A DNA stretch of 14,257 bases from an uncultured Rikenellaceae bacterium (GTDB taxonomy: Bacteria > Bacteroidota > Bacteroidia > Bacteroidales > Rikenellaceae). Both the position numbers and the translations under genes were made by a program. Below the pieces are notes generated by a model. The model ran no database searches. It was not told the origin of the DNA and worked only from the letters and a program-made list of their open reading frames with translations. Location of the stretch: positions 1-14,257 of the forward strand of contig CAMQVM010000015.1 in assembly GCA_947038135.1 (NCBI GenBank), in the 5' to 3' direction. Shown here one piece after another: positions 1 to 6,871 of this stretch; position 1 is the stretch's first letter, and each line of letters begins with the position of its first letter.

Positions 1-194
1 ATTTTAATAGCACACTCAAAAGAAGGATATACATTAACACCCCAACAATCGATAACAAACTATAAATGTACATATTACCACATATACATCAACATATAAC
101 ACCCAACAAAAACGACAAATACAATTTATATATTTTACCAAACTTAACACTACCAAGTATTACTAACGTTTATTAACCTAAACTTTAACAAATC
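1..194 (+). promoter_or_regulatory. G-poor leader upstream of the susC-like gene
   Basis: No gene is visible here. The + strand carries only 9 G in 194 bases and is rich in A, C and T, so the RNA would have little structure. This fits the 5' untranslated leader of a highly transcribed susC gene. The + strand contains no TTTG, so a complete Bacteroidota promoter (TTTG, about 20 bases, TAnnTTTG) is absent; the closest -7-like stretch is TATATTTT near 129-136. The promoter may be upstream of the window or may depend on an ECF sigma factor or another activator. No Shine-Dalgarno box precedes the ATG at 195. Confidence 0.35.
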
Positions 195-521
195 ATGAAA
201 AAATCTACTATGATTTTCACGGTGGCAATTTTGCTAGCGTGCAATGGATCCGCTTGGGCATCTAAAGGAGGAGGAGTCAAAACCTTTGTTAAATTTCTTT
301 CCATCCCATAATGCAGCAAAACACTCACCAATGCAAGCGACCAAGAACGACTTAGTGTATCGGGAGTCGTTACAGATTCATCTGGACAGCCACTAGTTGG
401 TGTTGTTGTATTTATCACTGGCTCAGCCATTAGTACAATAACTAACAATGATGGGCAGTACTCTCTAAAATTCACAAATCCAAACTCTGAAATTGAAACC
501 TCTTATGTAGGTTACAAGACA
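195..521 (+). pseudogene. 5' part of the susC-like gene, cut by an in-frame TAA
   Basis: ATG at 195 opens a typical signal peptide: MKKSTMIFTVAILLACNGSA followed by WAS, with a basic N-terminus, a hydrophobic core and a likely cleavage after AWA. The reading runs 38 codons and meets TAA at 309-311. The same frame then continues without a stop into the SusC body. Codons 53 to about 130 (from 351) encode a carboxypeptidase-regulatory-like beta domain: LSVSGVVTDSSGQPLVGV, then DGQYSL and SYVGYKT, the usual first domain of SusC proteins. There is no ATG, GTG or TTG in this frame between the stop and GTG 522, so this domain cannot be translated from a normal restart. TAA also ends susC, susD and the discoidin gene here, so reading it as sense is unlikely. 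A point nonsense mutation or a sequence error are the simplest explanations. Confidence 0.8.
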
Positions 522-3371
522 GTGAAAAAATTGATTGGAACAAGCTCAATGCTTAACATCCAATTAGAAGAATCATCTCTTATAGTAGAGAAGGTGGTAG
601 TTGTTGCACACGGTTCTCAGAAAAAAGAGTCTGTAGTTGGCGCTATCACAAGTGTTGATCTAAGTAATATTAAATTACCTAGCTCTAACCTATCAACTGC
701 TCTTGGTGGTCAGTTGGCTGGAGTTGTTACAGTGCAATCGTCTGGTGAACCAGGAAGTGGCGCTGATTTTTACATTCGTGGTATCTCTACCTTTGGCTCT
801 TCAAACACACCTCTAGTATTAGTTGATGGAATTGAGCGCTCGTTAGACCTTGTAGATGTAGATGATATTGAGTCGTTTTCTATTCTTAAAGATGCTAGTG
901 CAACAGCTGTTTATGGTGTACGTGGAGCAAATGGTGTTATCGTTGTTAACACTAAAAAAGGTAAGGAGGGTAGACCATCTATTACTCTTAAGTATGAGCA
1001 TGGTATTCTTGCACCTACTGCAATGCCTGATTTGGCAAACGGTACAGATTTTGCAAATTTGTACAACCAAACAACTAATTCAGACTTCTTTAGCCAAACA
1101 GCACTAGATCAATATGCAATGGACCCAAATGATCCAAGACGTGATCATAACGTATACCCGAATGTTGACTGGATGGATGCTTTGTTTAATGATATAGCTA
1201 CTAATCAAAGAGTTAATGCTAGTGTGTCGGGTGGTGGTGAAATTGCTCGCTACTATGTATCTGGCTCTTATTATCATGAGGGGTCTATATTCAAAAATAA
1301 TGATATGTCTCTTTATGATTCTGCTATTAGCTACGACAAAATCAACTTTAGAGCAAATGTAGATGTAGATTTAACAGCTACAACCACAATGAGCTTCAAC
1401 CTCTCAAATGTTTTTGAAACAAAAGTTTCTCCTGGTGGTGGCACAAGCGATGTATGGTCTAGTGCATTTAATGCATCGCCTCTAATTTACCCAGCATATT
1501 ATACAGATAAAGATGGTGATTGGTTAGCATGGTCGGGTATGCAAGGCGAATTTAACAACCCATATAATGAGCTTGTAAATACTGGTTATGCTGAATTATA
1601 TAAAAATGCAACTCAGGCATCTGTAAATCTAACTCAAAAGTTTGGAGATGCGATACCAGGATTGATATTTAAACTTACCTACTCGTGGGATGCTAAAAAC
1701 TACAATACTGTTACTCGCACAAAGAGTGTAGATAGATATTGGTTAGATCCTAGTGGTACTCATTATAATGAAGATGGATCGCTTAACCTTCAGCAGGTTC
1801 ATGTTGGTGACGTAGACTTAGGATATGCTACCGCTCGTGGAACCAATCAAAATATGCAATCTTCATATTTAGAGAGTTCATTAAACTACAGTAACAAATC
1901 TGAAAAAGGACACAATATATCAGCTCTTTTCCTTTATAACCACAAGGTACAAACTTATGTAGGTGCTACTGAAAAGTATAAAGCTATGCCTTACAAAAAC
2001 CAAGGTATTGCAGGCCGTGTTACCTACAACTACAAAAATCGCTATTTTGCAGAGGTGAATGTAGGTTATAATGGATCTGAGAATTTTAGCCCAGGTTACC
2101 GTTTTGGTCTATTTCCGGCTGTTGCTGCTGGTTGGGTTGTTACTAATGAGAAGTTTATGGAGTCGGTTGACGCATCTGCTATCTCACTTATTAAGATCCG
2201 TGGTAGTTATGGTAAGGTAGGTAATGATAATATTGGAGGTAACAGACGTTTTGTTTACAACGCTACTATTAACCAAGGTGCTGGTAGTTATCCAGGTATT
2301 GGTGATACAGGTGGCAACTATGGTGGCAGTGGAGTTGCTATTGGCGACGAAGCAAGTTTAAATGTAGGCTGGGAAGAGGCTACAAAGAGCAATATTGGTA
2401 TCGATTTAGGATTTATGAATAACTCACTGAATGTTACAGCAGAGGTGTTCCATGAGTATAGAGAGGGTATCTTTATGGAAAGAACATCTTTACCTGGTAT
2501 TACAGGTATTGAAAAAGCTCCTTATTCGAATATTGGTAAAGTGAAAAACAGTGGTTTTGAGGCATCTTTCGACTACACAAAGAAGCTAGGTGAGGTTACA
2601 GTTACTGCTCGTGGTAATGTTTCTTTCTCTCGCAATATTCTTATCGACAAAGACATACCAACACAACCACATGAGTATCTTAATATGGAGGGAAAATCAT
2701 TAAACCAACCTATGGGTCTTATTTCTGAAGGTCTGTTTGCCGATCAAAATGATATTGACACTAGCCCTCTTCACACCTTCTCGGTAGTTCGCCCTGGAGA
2801 TATTAAGTATAGAGATATAAATGGTGATGGTAAAATTGATGCTAATGATAAGGTTGCTATTGGTTACTCGGGCACTCCTGAAGTTATGTATGGTTTTGGC
2901 GCAACAGCTTACTATAAGGGATTCTCAGTTAACCTATTCTTTCAAGGAGCTACAAACTCTTCTCTATTTTTAAGTGGTGCATCTATGCATCCTTTCCAAA
3001 CACTAGATGAGCAACGCCAAAGTTTCAATCAAAATGTAATTGGCAATATCTGGTTAGATGGTATTAATGAAGATGTAAATGCTATATATCCAAAAGCTAC
3101 CCTTGGTGTAAATTCTAACAACACGCAGCAATCTACACACTGGATGCGAGACAGATCTTACCTTCGCCTTAAGAGTGCAGAGATATCTTATGATCTTCCT
3201 AAAAAGGTGTTAAGTAAGCTTCAACTGCAAAAATTCACAATCTACACGCAAGGCATGAACCTACTTACATTCTCAGGGTTTAAGCTTTGGGATCCTGAAC
3301 AAGGAGGTGGTACAGGAGCTCGCTACCCTCTTAACAGATCGGTTAATTTAGGAGTAAGAATTACATATTAA
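522..3371 (+). CDS. SusC/RagA-family TonB-dependent outer-membrane transporter (body)
   Basis: This is the main part of a SusC-like beta-barrel that imports oligosaccharides or (glyco)peptides across the outer membrane using TonB energy, with SusD as its lid. Numbering from GTG 522, the plug domain covers about residues 33-150. It includes NTPLVLVDGIER and the SusC/RagA signature LKDASATAVYGVRGANGV (122-139), followed by NTKKGKEG. The barrel fills the rest, with the usual DINGDGKIDANDK calcium-type loop near 765 and a C-terminal strand ending in aromatic Tyr (NLGVRITY). Joined to the 5' part from 195 the protein would be about 1058 residues, normal for the family. GTG 522 is only the first possible start after the upstream stop and falls inside the regulatory-like domain, so a protein made from it would lack a signal peptide and could not reach the outer membrane. 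The frame is otherwise undamaged, which argues for a recent nonsense change or an error. susD follows after 38 bases, so the two are very likely co-transcribed. Confidence 0.9.
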   Translation: MKKLIGTSSMLNIQLEESSLIVEKVVVVAHGSQKKESVVGAITSVDLSNIKLPSSNLSTALGGQLAGVVTVQSSGEPGSGADFYIRGISTFGSSNTPLVLVDGIERSLDLVDVDDIESFSILKDASATAVYGVRGANGVIVVNTKKGKEGRPSITLKYEHGILAPTAMPDLANGTDFANLYNQTTNSDFFSQTALDQYAMDPNDPRRDHNVYPNVDWMDALFNDIATNQRVNASVSGGGEIARYYVSGSYYHEGSIFKNNDMSLYDSAISYDKINFRANVDVDLTATTTMSFNLSNVFETKVSPGGGTSDVWSSAFNASPLIYPAYYTDKDGDWLAWSGMQGEFNNPYNELVNTGYAELYKNATQASVNLTQKFGDAIPGLIFKLTYSWDAKNYNTVTRTKSVDRYWLDPSGTHYNEDGSLNLQQVHVGDVDLGYATARGTNQNMQSSYLESSLNYSNKSEKGHNISALFLYNHKVQTYVGATEKYKAMPYKNQGIAGRVTYNYKNRYFAEVNVGYNGSENFSPGYRFGLFPAVAAGWVVTNEKFMESVDASAISLIKIRGSYGKVGNDNIGGNRRFVYNATINQGAGSYPGIGDTGGNYGGSGVAIGDEASLNVGWEEATKSNIGIDLGFMNNSLNVTAEVFHEYREGIFMERTSLPGITGIEKAPYSNIGKVKNSGFEASFDYTKKLGEVTVTARGNVSFSRNILIDKDIPTQPHEYLNMEGKSLNQPMGLISEGLFADQNDIDTSPLHTFSVVRPGDIKYRDINGDGKIDANDKVAIGYSGTPEVMYGFGATAYYKGFSVNLFFQGATNSSLFLSGASMHPFQTLDEQRQSFNQNVIGNIWLDGINEDVNAIYPKATLGVNSNNTQQSTHWMRDRSYLRLKSAEISYDLPKKVLSKLQLQKFTIYTQGMNLLTFSGFKLWDPEQGGGTGARYPLNRSVNLGVRITY

Positions 3372-3409
3372 TACTACATTGAATTATTATAAATTTTAAA
3401 TATACAATA

Positions 3410-5380
3410 ATGAAAATAAAAATTAAATATTTATATACATTACTAGCTTTGCCTATAATGTTGCTTATGGCATCTTGCGAAAAGTTCCTTGATATGCCTG
3501 AGACCGAAGATATGACTTTTGAGAAAATATGGCAGACTCGTGTTGATACAGAGGGATTTTTGAAAAACATATATCATTATATCAACCATGCTAAAGATGA
3601 AAATTCACTTAACCCTCAGCACGCCATCGAGCAAGGTGGCTCTGATGAGTCTGTAGGCTGGTGGGCTAATGGCGGTTCACACAATAGGTATGTTAATGTT
3701 GGAGACTGGAGCCCTTCGAATGCAAGAGGTGCACGCCATGATAGATACTATGATGCTGTACGAAAAGCAAATATATTTTTACAAAATGCCGATAAAGCCA
3801 AAGATATTCCCGACCTACCAGGTTACACTGTTGAGGCATGGAAGGTAGAGGCTCGTTTTCTAAGAGCATATTTCTACTGTGAGTTAATGAAGCAATATGG
3901 TCCAGTTGTTCTTCTTAAAGATCGAATTATTGAATCAAACCTTCCTAGCACAGAGCTTGCTTTTGAGCGCAACACATGGGATGAGTGTATGGAGTGGATC
4001 ACTGTAGAGCTAACAGAAACAGCAGCTCAACTACCTATTAATTACGACATGGTAGCTTCTGAATTAGGCAAGCCTACCAAAGCTGCTGCACTATCTATTT
4101 TGGCTCGTATGAAGCTATATTCTGCTCGTGAGTTATTTAACGGCAATGAGCTATATGCAGGCGTTACAAACTCTGCTGGGGTAAGATTATTTCCTGAGTA
4201 CAACCAGCAAAAATGGCAAGATGCTGCCGATGCAGGTAAGGTTGCAATTGATGCAGTACTTGAGGCAAAAAGAGGTTTACATACTATTGCTGGTGATCCA
4301 TATCAAGCGTATCATGACATATTTTTTGATCGTGACAACAAAGAGATTATATGGGGTATGTATATATCAACAGGTAGTTATGCCCAACACTCAATACCAC
4401 GAAGCTGCTTTGCTGCCAACACTTATGGAGGATTTGCTCCTACACAGCAGCAAGTAGATGCGTATGCTATGAAAAATGGATACTACCCTATTGTAGGTTA
4501 TGGAGGCAAAGAGTTCTTCTTGAACCAAAGAGGGTCTGGTGGAGATGGTCTTATTGGCAATTTAATCACCGATAAACCTGTTATTGATCCACGTTCTAAC
4601 TATAGCGAAGAGGGTTTTGCATCAAACTTCAGAAACCCTGCACTATTTGTACATGAAGATTGTAGAGTGAATGCTACTACATCTAAAATGTATGTAGATC
4701 GTGAACCACGTTTTTATATGCACGTAGCCCTAAATAATGCATACTACCCACTAAACTACAAAAAGAATGGTAGTTATGTAAAACCTACTGTTCATGCTGG
4801 TGGTATTGCATCGTCAACAAATGGGGGTCACTCAAGGTCAGGTTATTTATCACGTAAGTTTTTAGATCATAGTACCTCGCTTGCTAAAGGTAGCCCTTCT
4901 TACCCTAAGATCAACTGGCCAATTATACGTGCAGCGGAGGTTTATCTTAACTACTGTGAAGCACTAGTTGAGGCTGATAAGTTAAGCGATGCTGTTACAG
5001 AGGTTAATAGTATCCGTAGAAGAGCTGGTGTTCCTGAGCTAGGTGTAGATGGACTTTATGCAGCTGAAATTCAAAATAAGGCTGAGCTAAGAGAGCTTAT
5101 TCGTTGCGAGCGTAGAGTAGAACTTGCTTTCGAAACATCTCGCTACTATGATGTTCGCCAATGGAGAATTTCTGAAGTTGTTAATACAGGTAATTTTTAT
5201 AGCCTTAATATACAGTCTAAGAACTCAGACTTTAAAACTAAGCAGCAAGACCCTAACACTTTTTGGCAGCGTGTAGACAGCCGTGAAGGCAGAGTATTTA
5301 CATTTAAACACTACCTATACCCATTTGCACAAAGTGAATTAATTAGAAACACCGATTTAGTTCAAAACTTCGGCTGGTAA
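3410..5380 (+). CDS. SusD/RagB-family surface nutrient-binding lipoprotein
   Basis: This is the SusD partner of the upstream transporter, a lipid-anchored, mostly helical (TPR-like) protein that captures ligand and caps the SusC barrel. The signal peptide ends in LMASC, with the lipidated Cys at residue 23, followed by EKFLDMPE, typical of SusD. Family landmarks are in order: RKANIFLQNADKAKDIP, then EARFLRAYFYCELMKQYGP near 147-166, AAALSILARMKLYSAREL, and in the C-terminal half IRAAEVYLNYCEALVEA near 506-522, IRRRAGVPEL, CERRVELAFETSRYYDVRQW near 566-585, and the terminal QNFGW. The length of 656 residues is at the large end but normal. The start ATG gives the complete signal peptide and has an A/T-rich approach. 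Ligand cannot be told from sequence; the M60 peptidase downstream suggests glycoproteins or glycopeptides. Confidence 0.96.
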   Translation: MKIKIKYLYTLLALPIMLLMASCEKFLDMPETEDMTFEKIWQTRVDTEGFLKNIYHYINHAKDENSLNPQHAIEQGGSDESVGWWANGGSHNRYVNVGDWSPSNARGARHDRYYDAVRKANIFLQNADKAKDIPDLPGYTVEAWKVEARFLRAYFYCELMKQYGPVVLLKDRIIESNLPSTELAFERNTWDECMEWITVELTETAAQLPINYDMVASELGKPTKAAALSILARMKLYSARELFNGNELYAGVTNSAGVRLFPEYNQQKWQDAADAGKVAIDAVLEAKRGLHTIAGDPYQAYHDIFFDRDNKEIIWGMYISTGSYAQHSIPRSCFAANTYGGFAPTQQQVDAYAMKNGYYPIVGYGGKEFFLNQRGSGGDGLIGNLITDKPVIDPRSNYSEEGFASNFRNPALFVHEDCRVNATTSKMYVDREPRFYMHVALNNAYYPLNYKKNGSYVKPTVHAGGIASSTNGGHSRSGYLSRKFLDHSTSLAKGSPSYPKINWPIIRAAEVYLNYCEALVEADKLSDAVTEVNSIRRRAGVPELGVDGLYAAEIQNKAELRELIRCERRVELAFETSRYYDVRQWRISEVVNTGNFYSLNIQSKNSDFKTKQQDPNTFWQRVDSREGRVFTFKHYLYPFAQSELIRNTDLVQNFGW

Positions 5381-5400
5381 GGTCGTAACTAATAGATAAT

Positions 5401-5452
5401 TTACACTCTGCCAACTCTATCAGTAAATATAGATATAATAAGTAGAGTGTAA
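5401..5452 (+). other. Intergenic stem-loop between susD and the discoidin gene
   Basis: TTACACTCT (5401-5409) and AGAGTGTAA (5444-5452) are a perfect 9-base inverted repeat, extendable inward by a G-T and a C-G pair. The long loop holds a smaller TCTAT/ATAGA stem. No T-run follows, so it is not a classic terminator. It could slow decay of the susCD transcript or partly reduce transcription into the next gene, which would fit the usual excess of SusCD over downstream products. The role is inference. Confidence 0.4.
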
Positions 5453-5481
5453 TATTTAGAAATTTAATAAAGACAAATACA

Positions 5482-6777
5482 ATGAAAAATATATTTTCGC
5501 TTTTAATGGCTACATCGGTTCTCTTTATCTCTTGCGAGGCAGACTATCGAGAGGAGGGTATGGAACCTACAATGGTATACATAGCACAGCCTCATGCAGT
5601 TTTGGGGGTAACCGTTAAAGAGGTGCTGTCGATTAGTGCAACAGACTCATTTGAGGTAGGCGTTGTAAAATCAGGTTATTTTGATGAGCCTGCAACCCTT
5701 ACTCTTGACATAGCAGCAGACAGCATTATCCCAGCAGGGTATGCACTTTTGCCAGCCGATTGTCACAACTTTACAAAAGTAGACGTTGCAATGGCGGCGG
5801 GCGACCTATCAAAAACAGTATCTTACACTATTGATGTGGTTAAGCTAAAAGCCGCTTATGAAGCACAAGATACACCAATACCATTTGTGTTGCCAATTAC
5901 TATTGCTCAGTCGTCGACAAAAATAACTGAGGCATTTAGGTCAGGAATATTCTCTTTTAAGCTAGTTGATGGTAATATATCAGTTGAATTAGTAGGTGCA
6001 AATGTTCTTCCTGCTGCAGATGAAGCTGGTTTATCTACTATATCTATCCCCGTAGAAGTTGATTTTGAAAATAAATGGCTTCTTGAAGGTCAATTTAAGA
6101 TTGAGACAAACCTACCTGCTGAGTCATACACTGTTTCTAACAGTGGCAAGGTTACAATGATACCAGGTGTTAACGAAGGCGCATTAGAGATTGTTATTGA
6201 TCACGCTAAGTTCGATCAAGAAGCATCTTTTCAACTTTCTGCTACATTAGAGAGCATTGCTTGCCCAACTGATGAATCTATCAAAGTTGCAATGAGCGAA
6301 GCAGCAGCCGACAGAACATACTCTACAACTGCGGGAGCTCATAAGAGCCTTAATAGAACTCTATGGACTTATGTTTTCTCTTCTGATGTTGGTCCTAGCA
6401 ACTGGAAAAAGATGTCTGTTGATGGCAAAGATGACACATTTTGGTTAACATCACCTACCGACGAAGCTCCATATATCATTTACGATATGAAGTCTTCATA
6501 TACCGTAAGCAGTATATCTATTCTACCTCGACACGATGCAGGAGATATAGCTAATCGTTACTTTGACGGTACAATTGAAGTTAGTAGTGACAATGTAACA
6601 TTCAGCAAGTTTGTTGATTTTGAGTTAGAACACGTTGTAAAAACTCAAAGATTCAAACCTACTGCTGCTGTAAAAGCTCGTTATGTAAAGCTTACTGCTA
6701 ATCCAAAAAATATTTTAACCACTTTGGAGTATGCACAGGTGGCTGAGTTTAATGTTCAAAGTCCAGACGCTTTATAA
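5482..6777 (+). CDS. DUF1735-like/discoidin-domain surface lipoprotein (SusE/F-position glycan-binding protein)
   Basis: This is a cell-surface lipoprotein that probably binds carbohydrate and helps deliver it to SusCD. The signal peptide ends in FISC, giving a lipidated Cys at residue 18. Residues from about 30 to 160 resemble the DUF1735 family often found directly after susD (SGYFDEPATLTLDIAAD, PAGYALLPAD, FVLPITIAQSS). A second beta-rich segment of about 165-275 follows that I do not name. Residues about 287-428 look like an F5/8 type C (discoidin, CBM32-like) fold: VDGKDDTFWLTS at 313-324, then YIIYDM, VSSISILPR, GTIEVSSDNVTFSKF, and RYVKLTANP. Discoidin modules in these loci usually bind galactose- or GalNAc-type sugars, but specificity cannot be read here. 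No catalytic motif is seen. The gene sits 101 bases after susD and is followed by a terminator, so it probably closes the susCD operon. The domain names come from pattern recognition, not a search. Confidence 0.85.
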   Translation: MKNIFSLLMATSVLFISCEADYREEGMEPTMVYIAQPHAVLGVTVKEVLSISATDSFEVGVVKSGYFDEPATLTLDIAADSIIPAGYALLPADCHNFTKVDVAMAAGDLSKTVSYTIDVVKLKAAYEAQDTPIPFVLPITIAQSSTKITEAFRSGIFSFKLVDGNISVELVGANVLPAADEAGLSTISIPVEVDFENKWLLEGQFKIETNLPAESYTVSNSGKVTMIPGVNEGALEIVIDHAKFDQEASFQLSATLESIACPTDESIKVAMSEAAADRTYSTTAGAHKSLNRTLWTYVFSSDVGPSNWKKMSVDGKDDTFWLTSPTDEAPYIIYDMKSSYTVSSISILPRHDAGDIANRYFDGTIEVSSDNVTFSKFVDFELEHVVKTQRFKPTAAVKARYVKLTANPKNILTTLEYAQVAEFNVQSPDAL

Positions 6778-6778
6778 T

Positions 6779-6814
6779 TTTTATGGGCTTAGAAAAAAGC
6801 AATTTTATGGGCTT
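6779..6814 (+). repeat. 12-base direct repeat overlapping the terminator stem
   Basis: TTTTATGGGCTT occurs at 6779-6790 and again at 6803-6814, a period of 24 bases. The second copy supplies the left arm of the terminator that follows. The first copy could also pair through GGGCTT with the AAGCCC of the right arm, so two mutually exclusive hairpins are possible. It may be a simple local duplication with no function. Confidence 0.5.
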
Positions 6815-6844
6815 GGTTAATCACATTTTAGCCAAGCCCTTTTT
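6809..6844 (+). terminator. Intrinsic terminator after the discoidin gene
   Basis: The stem is GGGCTTGGTT (6809-6818) paired with AGCCAAGCCC (6830-6839), ten pairs with one G-T wobble, closing an 11-base loop, and is followed by five T (6840-6844). It lies 31 bases after the stop of the discoidin gene and 28 bases before the peptidase start. It should end most susCD transcripts, leaving the peptidase to readthrough or to its own weak promoter; none is obvious in the short gap. Confidence 0.75.
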
Positions 6845-6871
6845 ATCTAACACAATTTAATATTATAAATT

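Noticed and set aside
139..146. CAAACTTA, a - strand TAnnTTTG box that could drive an antisense RNA from the susC leader
   Set aside because: No TTTG lies at suitable spacing upstream on the - strand; antisense RNAs are known near susC genes in Bacteroides, but this site alone is too weak.
309..311. Reading TAA as a sense codon (recoding)
   Set aside because: TAA ends susC, susD and the discoidin gene and TAG ends the other three genes at the family-expected places, so both are real stops here.
244..396. 50-codon + strand frame starting at ATG 244, overlapping the susC stop
   Set aside because: It is out of frame with both parts of susC, ends at TAG 394-396, has no signal peptide and no start context, and the product looks like a shadow reading.
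185..475. 96-codon open frame on the - strand over the susC leader
   Set aside because: It is antisense to the susC signal peptide and regulatory-like domain, whose + strand reading gives clear family motifs; the - strand product shows no recognisable features.
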